A DNA stretch of 35,198 bases. It comes from Verrucomicrobiota bacterium. GTDB taxonomy: Bacteria > Verrucomicrobiota > Verrucomicrobiia > Chthoniobacterales > JAFAMB01. Location of the stretch: the NCBI GenBank assembly GCA_019233825.1, contig JAFAMB010000019.1:1-35198 (forward strand). The letters are read 5' to 3'. Shown here in pieces: positions 17,377 through 25,297 of the stretch. The notes beneath the pieces are model-generated. The model saw only the letters and a program-made list of their open reading frames with translations, was not told the origin of the DNA and searched no databases. A program made the position numbers and the translations under genes. Position 1 is the stretch's first letter; every line of letters begins with the position of its first letter.

Positions 17377-17441
17377 TACAGGCCGGAAGCCTATGCTACC
17401 GTACAGGCTGGAAGCCTATGCTACCATACAGCCTATGCTAC
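17377..17441 (+). repeat. tandem short repeat (family C), two full copies and a truncated one
   Basis: TACAGGCCGGAAGCCTATGC plus TACC (17377-17400), TACAGGCTGGAAGCCTATGC plus TACC (17402-17425), then a shortened TACAGCCTATGCTAC (17427-17441). The period is 25 bases. The core recurs inverted at 11245-11266. It lies just upstream of the CbiX-like gene. Confidence 0.9.
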
Positions 17442-17484
17442 AATTCCATTTGAGGAATTTCGCCGGGACATCCAACTTAAGGAG

Positions 17485-18303
17485 ATGATCGAAAAACGGA
17501 AGAGCGCTCTTGTCCTGGTGGGCCATGGCTCAACGCTGAATCCGGATTCGAGCGCACCAACGTTCCAGCATGCGGACGAGATTGATCGTCGTGGGCTTTT
17601 CGCCGAGGTCTATTGTACGTTCTGGAAGCAAGAACCGAGCCTTCGAGAAGTTCTGCGCATGGTCGAAAGCGACGATATCTACGTCGTGCCCAACTTTATC
17701 AGCGAAGGTTACTTCACAGAGACGATTATCCCCAGAGAACTCGAACTTACCGGGCCGGTCACTCGTCGATCGGGGAAAGTTATTAAATACTGTGAACCGG
17801 TCGGAAATGACCCGCGAATGATCGATCTGCTGCTTCGGCGCGCACGGGACGCGGCTCCAGGTGTTCCACCCGAAAAAACCAGTCTTTTGATCGTTGGTCA
17901 CGGCACAAGTCTCAACCAGAAGTCGGCCGAAGCCGCTCACCAGCAGGTGAGGGTCATCAGGGAGAAACGGTTGTACGCCGAAGTTATGGAGGCCTACATG
18001 GAGGAGCCGCCTTTCATTGCGGATTGGAGGAAAAACACGTCTCAAAAGCACGTTGTGGTCGTGCCCTTCTTCATCGCGGACGGATTGCACAGCTACCAAG
18101 ACATTCCGGTTCTGCTTGGAATTGAGTCCGCCCGCACCGCGGCGGCCAGCCAGCAGGAGATTTTTCGCCGGAATCCATATAGTCTGGACGGCCGTGAACT
18201 TTATTATGCGAGCGCCATCGGCACAGAGCCTTTGATGGCGGACGTTATTCTCGACACAGTGGTCAGATTTGACCGCAAGCACCTCTACGACCTAGCCGCA
18301 TGA
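17485..18303 (+). CDS. CbiX/SirB-type sirohydrochlorin chelatase-like protein, two domains
   Basis: 272 residues with two CbiX-type halves. Each begins with the same signature: LVLVGHGSTLNPDSSA (about residue 10) and LLIVGHGTSLNQKSAE (about residue 134), giving the first metal-binding His. The second half also has VVVPFFIADGLHSYQDIP, with the second expected His; the first half reads YVVPNFISEGYFTETIIP and lacks it. So only the C-terminal half looks competent to insert metal (cobalt, iron or nickel) into sirohydrochlorin-type tetrapyrroles. Start at ATG 17485 is uncertain: AAGGAG ends right at it, too close for a normal Shine-Dalgarno. It overlaps the next gene by four bases. Confidence 0.78.
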   Translation: MIEKRKSALVLVGHGSTLNPDSSAPTFQHADEIDRRGLFAEVYCTFWKQEPSLREVLRMVESDDIYVVPNFISEGYFTETIIPRELELTGPVTRRSGKVIKYCEPVGNDPRMIDLLLRRARDAAPGVPPEKTSLLIVGHGTSLNQKSAEAAHQQVRVIREKRLYAEVMEAYMEEPPFIADWRKNTSQKHVVVVPFFIADGLHSYQDIPVLLGIESARTAAASQQEIFRRNPYSLDGRELYYASAIGTEPLMADVILDTVVRFDRKHLYDLAA

Positions 18304-18935
18304 TCAGCGATGAATTAGCATGTCTCATCAGGGACGGCTATAACGCTCTTGGAGAACTCGGGTTCGCGGAATCGTTGAGCGGATACCGCCTCTACCATTG
18401 GGCGGACAGAAATTCTTTGAGTCAGGCCCGCGTTTACCGTTCGTCGAAAGATGCCCGAGAGATTGCAAAATATGACTCCTCCGGAGCCTACCGGCCGCTC
18501 AAGGGAGCGCCGAACTTACCCAGAGGATGGGTCCTGGAACTGCCAAACATCAACGATCTGAAGAGGGCGCTCGATTTCTTTTACCCCGGAGCTATCGCCA
18601 CCTGGCTGGCATTCCGGGAAGGAAAGACTGAGCCTGTCTGCCTTCGGCAAACTCTCAACCGGCAAACCGGAATGTACCGAGTTACCCGAAAACTCACCGC
18701 CGACCAGGCGCAAAGCCTGGTGAGAGAAGCCTGCCGCTCAGACAGCCGGTGTCTGCGGACCATCCTGTGGGGCATAGAGCCGGACCATCCGCCCGACTTC
18801 CTGCCGGCTTCGAAGTCGGACCCGACCGTCGACCAGACTGGCCAAAAGCGCGCCGCGCTCCCCTTTCTCTGCCTTGAGGCCTGCAACCTGCTGGTGGCGG
18901 CAGCGAGAACCACGGTCAAGAAGACGTCTCGATGA
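18300..18935 (+). CDS. DR2241-type 4Fe-4S protein
   Basis: 211 residues. The text resembles the non-CbiX part of Deinococcus DR_2241, a structure with CbiX domains followed by a stabilising domain and a 4Fe-4S domain (family recalled from memory). Seen here: an N-terminal alpha-beta part (YRLYHWADRNSLSQARVY, LKRALDFFYPGAIATWLAF), then a cysteine set likely to hold the cluster: C145-x5-C151 (EACRSDSRC) and C191-x3-C195 (LCLEACN); C114 is another candidate. It starts within the stop of the chelatase gene (ATGA), so in this organism the fused Deinococcus arrangement is split into two coupled genes. A redox or cluster-donating role to the chelatase is inferred. Confidence 0.65.
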   Translation: MISDELACLIRDGYNALGELGFAESLSGYRLYHWADRNSLSQARVYRSSKDAREIAKYDSSGAYRPLKGAPNLPRGWVLELPNINDLKRALDFFYPGAIATWLAFREGKTEPVCLRQTLNRQTGMYRVTRKLTADQAQSLVREACRSDSRCLRTILWGIEPDHPPDFLPASKSDPTVDQTGQKRAALPFLCLEACNLLVAAARTTVKKTSR

Positions 18936-20155
18936 TCGCCTATCGTTGTCGCACGCTCGTCACGATGGATAGAACACCGATCGACAACGGTGCGTTTATC
19001 GTCGAGGGGTCACGCTTTCGAGAGATTGGCGACGCGCACGATATCCTGAGAAACCACTTCGACCCGGTGGTGGACCTCGGTGAAGCCGTGGTGATGCCAG
19101 GACTGATCAATGCGCATTGTCATCTGGATTACTCTCTGATGCGGGGAGCCATTCTATCGGCGCGCAGTTTCTCCCAGTGGGTCAGTCGGATTAATGCGCT
19201 GAAAAGATCTCTGACTGATAACGACTACCTGCGTGCAACACAGCTGGGATTCCAGGAACTCCGCAGAAACGGCGTCACTGCAGTCTTGGACATTGTGGCG
19301 ACTCCCCAAAGCTTACCGCTGCTTCCCCCTTCCCCTATCAGGACCTGGTCCTTTCTGGAGCTTATTGACGTGCGACCGCGGCCCTGGATCGAAGAGATTG
19401 CGTTCGGGTCATGGTTGTTCTTTTCCGAGCACAGAGAGTCGCTCGGAGGATTCGGCTTGAGCCCCCATGCTCCGTACACGGCATCCGCAAAAATGTATGA
19501 GATTGCGCTGGAATGTTCACGGAAGTTGAATCTGCCGATTACAACGCACGTGGCCGAGTCGCGCGAAGAATACGACATGTTCGCTGAGGCCCGGGGTCAG
19601 CTTTACGATTTCGTAAGAAAGTTGGGTCGCCCGATGACCGACTGTGGATCGACTTCGCCTCTTCGACACTTGATCGAAAATGGATTGATCAACCAGGATT
19701 GCATCGTCGCTCATTTGAATGAGTTGGACGATCGGGATCTGGAACTACTCGGAGGAACAAGATGGCGAAATCTGCAGATCGTACATTGTCCCAAGAGCCA
19801 TCGTTTTCTCCAGCACAGACGCTTCCCGCTTGAAGCCCTGCTGGAACGAGGCTTGAATATTTGCCTTGGTACGGACAGTTTGGCAAGCAACGACTCGCTA
19901 GACCTCTTCTCCGAGATGCGCACAGCAAGAAAAGTTTATCCAGCGCTAAGCGCGCGAGATCTGCTGGAAATGGTCACTATCCGGCCGGCGCGCGCACTCA
20001 AGCTGGAGCGCAGCTTGGGCAGGATCGCGCCGGACTATCTCGCGGACGCTATCGCTATTCCCTTCTCAGGCGCAACTGGTGATGTGTACGAGGCGATCAT
20101 TCAAGCAAAAGGCCCGATCAAATGGATGATGATAAATGGAAAACCCGTGAATTGA
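18932..20155 (+). CDS. amidohydrolase (TRZ/ATZ-type deaminase, possibly aminofutalosine deaminase-like)
   Basis: 407 residues. Metal-dependent hydrolase with NAHCHLDYS (HxH), SPHAPYTASAKMY, PITTHVAESREE (His), VHCPKSHRFL and CLGTDSLASNDSL (catalytic Asp). This is the cytosine deaminase/ATZ branch, which removes amino groups from heterocycles. The wording CLGTDSLASNDSLDLFSEMR recalls proteins annotated as aminofutalosine deaminases of the menaquinone route, but other substrates are possible. It overlaps the DR2241-type gene by four bases and the next gene by 34, so the run is translationally coupled. Nothing else of the futalosine route is in the window. Confidence 0.8.
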   Translation: MIAYRCRTLVTMDRTPIDNGAFIVEGSRFREIGDAHDILRNHFDPVVDLGEAVVMPGLINAHCHLDYSLMRGAILSARSFSQWVSRINALKRSLTDNDYLRATQLGFQELRRNGVTAVLDIVATPQSLPLLPPSPIRTWSFLELIDVRPRPWIEEIAFGSWLFFSEHRESLGGFGLSPHAPYTASAKMYEIALECSRKLNLPITTHVAESREEYDMFAEARGQLYDFVRKLGRPMTDCGSTSPLRHLIENGLINQDCIVAHLNELDDRDLELLGGTRWRNLQIVHCPKSHRFLQHRRFPLEALLERGLNICLGTDSLASNDSLDLFSEMRTARKVYPALSARDLLEMVTIRPARALKLERSLGRIAPDYLADAIAIPFSGATGDVYEAIIQAKGPIKWMMINGKPVN

Positions 20156-21078
20156 CCCGTTGGACATGCGCTTTGGTTGCCCTTTGTCTGGTAGCGGTTT
20201 CTGCCCATCGCACAGCGTCAAAAGAGGTGGAAACACCGCCCCCTGAAAAGCCGGTGGTGCAGTCAGAACCAAACGTCGTCGCCGAAAGTGCGGCCGCGAT
20301 CGATTCCTTTTCAGGTGAGTTTCTCTTTGTTAAGAACGAGAACGCAATTCAATACCCGGCCAGCTCGACGAAAATCTTGACGGCATTGTTGGTGATTGAA
20401 GCCGGGGATCTCGACAAGCCGGTGACGGTTGACCCATCCGATACCAAAGTAGAGCCAAGCAATCTCGAATTGAAACCGGGCGAGCAATATAGCCGCCGCC
20501 AGCTCCTCTATGGCTTAATGTTGAAGAGTGCAAACGATGTCGCGATGGCCTTGGCCCGCGATAACGCCGGTTCAGTCGAAGCGTTCGCTGAAAAGATGAA
20601 CCGGCGCGCTGCGGAGCTAGGCGCAACGAACAGCCATTTCGCGAACCCCCATGGTCTGCATGAGCCCGACCACTACACCACGGCGCACGATCTAGCGCTC
20701 ATTGCCCGAGCTGCGATGGAGCAACCGTTCTTTCGCCGGGTGGTTTCGACAATTTACTATTCCTGGAAGTCTCCAAAAGGGGTCTATCAGCTACGCAATC
20801 ATAATCGTCTGCTTAGGCATTTCGCTGGATGCAACGGGCTTAAGACTGGTTTTACCCGGGCCGCGCAACAGGTCCTGGTCAGTTCGGCGCTGCAGGAAGG
20901 TCACGAAGTGATTTCGGTGGTCTTGCATACTGATAAACCGGGCATCTGGGAGGACAGCAAGGCGCTCTTGACCTACGGGCTGATCAAGGTCGGATGCCCT
21001 CCGGTAGCTATTGCTCACAATTCCGACAGGGCGTCCGAGAAGGAAGATGCTGCGGGCGAAGGAGACGAGGCCCACTAG
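20122..21078 (+). CDS. D-alanyl-D-alanine carboxypeptidase (PBP5 type)
   Basis: 318 residues. It trims the terminal D-Ala from peptidoglycan pentapeptides in the periplasm. All three active-site motifs are present in order: SxxK (S81-S-T-K84 in PASSTKILTALL), SxN (S136-A-N138 in LKSANDVAMAL) and KTG (K241-T-G243 in GLKTGFT). The N-terminus has one hydrophobic segment (CALVALCLVAVSAH), a signal peptide or anchor. The C-terminal beta domain and amphipathic anchor of classic PBP5 are missing; the protein ends in a short acidic tail. The start lies 34 bases inside the amidohydrolase gene; no later in-frame ATG keeps the signal segment. Confidence 0.9.
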   Translation: MDDDKWKTRELTRWTCALVALCLVAVSAHRTASKEVETPPPEKPVVQSEPNVVAESAAAIDSFSGEFLFVKNENAIQYPASSTKILTALLVIEAGDLDKPVTVDPSDTKVEPSNLELKPGEQYSRRQLLYGLMLKSANDVAMALARDNAGSVEAFAEKMNRRAAELGATNSHFANPHGLHEPDHYTTAHDLALIARAAMEQPFFRRVVSTIYYSWKSPKGVYQLRNHNRLLRHFAGCNGLKTGFTRAAQQVLVSSALQEGHEVISVVLHTDKPGIWEDSKALLTYGLIKVGCPPVAIAHNSDRASEKEDAAGEGDEAH

Positions 21079-21497
21079 GTGGGGAAGCGATCCGGGGCGG
21101 TAGGGGCGCGCTCCCGCGCGATCCGGGTTGGCACGTCCAAGAAACGTAAACCCGGGCTCACCGGAAAGCGTCGAAGCCGGACTGCAGAACCCGAATGGAC
21201 GTTTTGAATCGTGCACCCGCGGATCGCGCGGGAGCGCGCGCGTTATCTACCAATGCGGGTTGGCACGTCTAAGAAACGTGAATCCGGGCTCACCGGAAAG
21301 CGTCGAAGCCGGACTGCAGAACCCAGATGGACGTTTTGAATCGTGCACCCCCGGGTCGCGCGGGAGCGCGCCCCGGCGGGAGCCTCCCGGCCGTTTCGCA
21401 TTCGCGAGAAGCTTTTAAGGAATTGAGAATAATGGCGAATTCTCTCGCTATCTCTCAATAATTATCATAATTTGTAAGATAATCGTATTAACCGCAT
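21079..21497. other. 419-base intergenic region before the NtrC-type gene
   Basis: The first about 300 bases are occupied by two tandem 117-bp elements (listed separately). The last about 80 bases (21417-21497) are markedly A+T-rich and probably hold the promoter of the regulator gene. An inverted pair ATTGAGA (21422) and TCTCAAT (21453) lies there and could be an operator. No coding sequence is seen. Confidence 0.6.
21098..21372 (+). repeat. two tandem 117-bp elements with GC-rich palindromic ends
   Basis: Copy 1 is 21124-21240 and copy 2 is 21256-21372, offset 132 bases, with about eight mismatches. Both contain CACCGGAAAGCGTCGAAGCC, then GGACTGCAGAACCC, GGACGTTTTGAATCGTGCAC and a GCGCGGGAGCGCGC end. 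A GGTAGGGGCGCGCTCCCGCG box at 21099-21118 precedes copy 1. Within each copy the left part (GGCACGTC-AAGAAACGT) is roughly complementary to the right part (ACGTTTTGAATCGTGC), so each could fold as a long imperfect hairpin. A diverged inverted copy lies near 15791-15885. Confidence 0.9.
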
Positions 21498-22856
21498 ATG
21501 GCGCGCGTTTTTATTGTCACTGAAGACCTCGCTGCTCAGGATTTGATCTCGAACCTCTGCCACGACCGGGGCCATCAGCCTTACCCCTACAGTTCTTCAG
21601 CGGCGGCGCGCGAAGCTTTGCCCAAGCTCACCCCTCAACTTGTTCTCATCGATGTGAAAATGGATGAGGGAGTTGAATTTGATGTTTTGCGCCATTGCCG
21701 GGAACAGCTCCCCCAGACCGTCGTAGTCATGCTCACCGATTCTGCATCGACCAAGACGGTTGGGAAGGCCGTGAAATTGGGGGCTTATGACTACGTGACA
21801 AAACCACTTAAGCCGGATGAATTGCAACTCGCCATTCAGCGGGCCCTGGAGTATCAGGCTGTTTTGCGGGAGACTGCTGTTCCCACGCGCGGTCTGCTTC
21901 ATCAATACCTTTTCGGCGAAAGCAAGAACATGCAGGCGATTCACAGACTCGTCGTGAAAATCGCCGACACCGAAAGCACAATTCTGATTCAGGGTGAGAG
22001 CGGGACCGGAAAAGAAGCGCTAGCGCACGCGTTGCATGGCCACGGCTCGCGCCAGCAACAGCCGTTTCTCACGGTCAATTGCAGCGCGCTGCCGGAAAGC
22101 CTGCTCGAGTCTGAACTATTTGGCCACAAGAAAGACGCTTTCCCCGGTGCCATTGCCGATAAAACTGGTTTGCTCGAAGAGGCCGACAACGGCACGCTGT
22201 TCCTGGACGAAGTCAATTCAATGTCTCAACACTTGCAGGCCAAGCTGCTCCGGGTGTTGCAGGAGCGTCAAATCCGGCGGTTGGGCGATACCAGACAGAT
22301 ACCGGTCAATGTGAGACTGATAGCCGCTTCGAATGAATCGTTGAGAGCCAAGATCAGAAACGGCGGGTTCCGAGAAGATCTCTATTTTCGGCTTGCGGTC
22401 ATCCTGATCGAAATCCCGCCACTACGCGAACGGATGGAGGACGTGCCGCTGCTCGTCAATTGCTTTCTGCAGCAGTACGCGGTTCGCACAGGTACGGAAC
22501 AGAAAGAAATCGACGCAAATGCGATGGACCGTTTGCTTCGGTACAACTGGCCAGGAAACGTGCGTGAACTTGAGAACGCTGTGGAGAGAGCATGCGCCCT
22601 CAGCGAGGAGGGAGTGATTCGTCCGTCGGATCTGCCTCCCCATGTTCTCAGCAAAACTGGAATTTCTGAAGCGCCTGGTGATTCCGAATGGCGAGTCGGC
22701 CAGCCGCTGGATCACTTCGTTCGCCACCAAGAGCGCAAGTACATCGAGATGACTCTTAAATTCAATCAGGGCTCTCGAGAAAAAACCGCGAGTATGCTGG
22801 GGATCAGTATCGCAACGCTGTACAGAAAACTCGATCTGAAACATCACCGCAGATAA
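21498..22856 (+). CDS. NtrC-type response regulator with altered GAFTGA loop
   Basis: 452 residues in three parts. Receiver domain, about 1-120: acidic pair E9/D10, phospho-acceptor D52 and K102. AAA+ domain, about 138-370: Walker A G166-ESGTGK172, Walker B FLDE (D237, E238), FREDLYFRLA and WPGNVRELEN. Fis-type helix-turn-helix at the end (REKTASMLGISIATLYRKL). Proteins of this build normally remodel sigma-54 holoenzyme through the GAFTGA loop. Here the loop reads D213-AFPGA218 (within ELFGHKKDAFPGA), so the first Gly and the key Thr are replaced. ATP hydrolysis looks possible but contact with sigma-54 is doubtful. rpoN follows 112 bases downstream. No sensor kinase gene is adjacent. Confidence 0.9.
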   Translation: MARVFIVTEDLAAQDLISNLCHDRGHQPYPYSSSAAAREALPKLTPQLVLIDVKMDEGVEFDVLRHCREQLPQTVVVMLTDSASTKTVGKAVKLGAYDYVTKPLKPDELQLAIQRALEYQAVLRETAVPTRGLLHQYLFGESKNMQAIHRLVVKIADTESTILIQGESGTGKEALAHALHGHGSRQQQPFLTVNCSALPESLLESELFGHKKDAFPGAIADKTGLLEEADNGTLFLDEVNSMSQHLQAKLLRVLQERQIRRLGDTRQIPVNVRLIAASNESLRAKIRNGGFREDLYFRLAVILIEIPPLRERMEDVPLLVNCFLQQYAVRTGTEQKEIDANAMDRLLRYNWPGNVRELENAVERACALSEEGVIRPSDLPPHVLSKTGISEAPGDSEWRVGQPLDHFVRHQERKYIEMTLKFNQGSREKTASMLGISIATLYRKLDLKHHRR

Positions 22857-22857
22857 A

Positions 22858-22894
22858 CGTTTCTGGTTTCTCGTGAAACGTGAAACCAGAAACG
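22858..22894. terminator. hairpin between the NtrC-type gene and rpoN
   Basis: CGTTTCTGGTTTC (22858-22870) and GAAACCAGAAACG (22882-22894) are perfect 13-base inverted repeats around an 11-base loop. No T-run follows, so efficient factor-independent termination is uncertain. The centre, GTTTCTCGTGAAAC (22866-22879), differs by one base from the core of the ParB site parS (GTTTCACGTGAAAC). Confidence 0.6.
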
Positions 22895-22968
22895 ATCCAA
22901 TTCTGCCGCCTTGCAGTTCGCCCGCCGCTCTTCTAAAATGAGGGTTTGGTGGCATAACAGTTTTTCAT

Positions 22969-24375
22969 ATGGCAGGTCCGGGGATCCATCAGTTCCAAAA
23001 TCTGACGATGCAGCAGGTGCTCGCACCGCAGCTGCAACAAAGCCTTCACATATTGCAGGCTCCAGCCTTGGAGCTGCGGAACATTGTTCAGCAGGAGCTG
23101 CAGACGAATCCCGTGCTGGAAGAGGAAATCGGCACATTCGAGTCGGAGGAGCGGGCCAAGGACGATAGAGAGTTCGAGGAAGAGTTCGAGCGGCTCGCAA
23201 AACTGGACGAGGAATGGCGGGATTACATGTCTCAGAATGTCAGCTACTCGTCGAGAAATCCTGAAGACGAGGAGCGCCGGCAGTTTTTCTTCGACTCGAT
23301 TGCCAGTCAGGAGACTCTGCAACATCACCTCTGGGAGCAGCTGAACACGGCTGACGTCAGCGGATCACAGCGGGAAGCGGCGGAACTGATCATCGGCAAC
23401 ATGGACGATTTTGGTTTTCTCCAGGGTTCTTTGGAAGAGATCTCCCAGCATACGAACCATTCTTTGGGAGAGCTCCAGGAAATGCTCAGCTTTATTCAGA
23501 CGTTCCATCCGGTCGGCGTGGGCGCTCGCAACCTCCGGGAATGTCTGCTGATTCAGCTGCGCCGTTTGGGTAAGGAGCACAGCCTTGAGTACCGGATCGT
23601 GGGCGAGTACCTTGAGGACCTCGGACGAAAACGATTACCGGAACTAGCGCGGAGGCTGGGTGTCTCGATTGAGGAAGTTCAGAAAGCCGCCAACTTCATT
23701 TCCACCCTGGATCCAAAACCTGGCCAGATCTTTACGCCGGATCCAAATAACTATGTCTTGCCCGACGTCAGCGTGGACAAGGTCGGGGAAGATTACACGG
23801 TTTCGCTCAATGCGGATCAAATTCCGCACTTACGGATCAGCAAAACCTACAAAGACTTGATGACGCAGGGAGCTAATGGGACGGATGTACGGGATTACAT
23901 CCGGGAGAAGATCCGGAGTGGAAAGTTCCTGATCAAGAGCATTCACCAACGACAGCAGACGATTTTGAACATCGCGAACGAAATCGTTAAGCGGCAAAGT
24001 GAATTTCTGGAAAACGGAACCGCGTATCTCAAGCCGATGACGATGGTGCAAATTGCTGAGGCGGTGGGTGTCCACGAGACTACCGTCAGCCGCGCTATCT
24101 CGGGAAAATACATGGCCACTCCGCAAGGGGTGTTTGAGATGAAGTATTTCTTTACGCCTGGATATCAGACGGCAGCCGGGGCCGCTCTTAGCAACACGAG
24201 CGTGAAAGAGGCCATTTCTGACATGGTCCGCAACGAAGATGCTCGGAACCCGCTGAGCGACAAAGAAATTGTGGACGTGCTTTCTGATCGCGGTATACCG
24301 ATTGCTCGACGGACGGTTGCCAAGTATCGAGCAGAGCTGAACATTCTTCCGAGCAATCTTCGGAAGCAGTATTAA
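22969..24375 (+). CDS. rpoN: RNA polymerase sigma-54 factor
   Basis: 468 residues, full length. The Gln-rich region I that meets activators is at the start (VLAPQLQQSLHILQAPALEL, TNPVLEEE). An acidic region II follows (about 55-100). The core-binding region is in the middle (IGNMDDFGFL, FHPVGVGARNLRECLLIQL, LDPKPGQIF). The helix-turn-helix is at TMVQIAEAVGVHETTVSRAI, and the RpoN box for the -24 element is ARRTVAKYR (446-454). It directs transcription from -24/-12 promoters, such as the candidate at 1782. The gene follows an NtrC-type regulator gene; the usual lptB and hpf neighbours are not beside it. Confidence 0.98.
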   Translation: MAGPGIHQFQNLTMQQVLAPQLQQSLHILQAPALELRNIVQQELQTNPVLEEEIGTFESEERAKDDREFEEEFERLAKLDEEWRDYMSQNVSYSSRNPEDEERRQFFFDSIASQETLQHHLWEQLNTADVSGSQREAAELIIGNMDDFGFLQGSLEEISQHTNHSLGELQEMLSFIQTFHPVGVGARNLRECLLIQLRRLGKEHSLEYRIVGEYLEDLGRKRLPELARRLGVSIEEVQKAANFISTLDPKPGQIFTPDPNNYVLPDVSVDKVGEDYTVSLNADQIPHLRISKTYKDLMTQGANGTDVRDYIREKIRSGKFLIKSIHQRQQTILNIANEIVKRQSEFLENGTAYLKPMTMVQIAEAVGVHETTVSRAISGKYMATPQGVFEMKYFFTPGYQTAAGAALSNTSVKEAISDMVRNEDARNPLSDKEIVDVLSDRGIPIARRTVAKYRAELNILPSNLRKQY

Positions 24376-24382
24376 AAATTCG

Positions 24383-25144
24383 GTGTACCGCATATTTTTG
24401 TTTGTAGGTGCCCTTGTTGTCTCGAGCCCTGGGGCGTGGTGCAAGCCGTTCAACTTCCAAACCGATACATTCGCCTTCGCGAACCAGACCTACTTTGATT
24501 ACAAGCCAGTTTCGGACACCGAGATAAAAATCAGTCGAAGGAAAGGATACCTGGCTGACTATTCCCGCCACTGCTTCCAGTTGTGCCGGGCGGTGCTCCA
24601 ATTTCACCAGTTCGCGGAATTTCGTCCCGATCTTCCGAAGGTTACTGAGTCGGACTATCAGCAACTGGTGCGCAGAGTGAGCAAGCTTCCGGCCTGGAGT
24701 TCTGGTCCACGAGAAAAAGTGGTTGTTCCCGGCTATAAGGATCTGCACAGCTTTTCCCTAGAGCATAGCCTGACGCTGGAAAAGAATCTCGGTGTCTGGT
24801 GGCCGTCCTTTTGGAGAATCGGCAACTGGCGCATCGTTTTTCCGGCCCCGCGATCCGGGCAGGAACGCGTGGCAAACTGGTTGCGAGGTGAACTGGATGC
24901 GGGTCGCCTCAGAGCCGTTCACATTACCCGCTTTAAACCTATCAACCACTGCCTTATACCCTACCACTATACTCCGGAGCCAAACGGTGATCTGGTTTTT
25001 GACGTTTACGATGCCAACCAACCCGGAAAACTTGTGCACCTGACCTATCGCGCATCGGCGCGCAGCTTTTATCTGGATAAGACCTGGTATTACAGCCGCG
25101 GCCTTGTCACCGTTCTGCGACTTTATCTGTCGCCCTTATTCTGA
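24383..25144 (+). CDS. secreted protein, possible papain-like fold
   Basis: 253 residues. The start is GTG at 24383, seven bases after the rpoN stop, giving a signal peptide (MYRIFLFVGALVVSSPGAWC). I do not recognise the family firmly. A Cys-rich segment RHCFQLCRAVLQFHQF lies near residue 62. Later, INHCLIPYHYTPEPNGDLVF is followed by DVYDANQPGKLVHLTY. The order Cys, His, then Asp-x-Asn-x-Pro resembles the catalytic order of papain-like cysteine peptidases (H-x-V and YDPNxP wording). This reading is tentative. The short gap suggests co-transcription with rpoN. Between its end and 25297 there is only 150 bases of plain sequence. Confidence 0.6.
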   Translation: MYRIFLFVGALVVSSPGAWCKPFNFQTDTFAFANQTYFDYKPVSDTEIKISRRKGYLADYSRHCFQLCRAVLQFHQFAEFRPDLPKVTESDYQQLVRRVSKLPAWSSGPREKVVVPGYKDLHSFSLEHSLTLEKNLGVWWPSFWRIGNWRIVFPAPRSGQERVANWLRGELDAGRLRAVHITRFKPINHCLIPYHYTPEPNGDLVFDVYDANQPGKLVHLTYRASARSFYLDKTWYYSRGLVTVLRLYLSPLF

Positions 25145-25297
25145 ACTTCCAAATTGAAAACGCAAATTCTTGCTTCGCCAGAACGAGCATTGCCGTCTAG
25201 ATTAAACCTGTGGTTTCTAATTCGGAATTTGCGTTAAACCTTCACGCGACCAACTTTTCGGCGCGCCAAAAAGCGCAAGAAGTATCCAAGCGAATAT

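Noticed and set aside
17377-17441. Possible CRISPR or iteron array
   Set aside because: Only 2.5 units without spacers; no replication initiator or cas gene nearby.
21128-21418. Small protein encoded by the 117-bp repeats (NPGSPESVEAGLQN wording twice)
   Set aside because: The repeated protein text simply follows the DNA repeat; the third copy is inverted and diverged without keeping a frame, and no start signal is seen.
23830-24453. 207-codon minus-strand frame across rpoN and the next gene
   Set aside because: Antisense to certain rpoN coding sequence; no family likeness.
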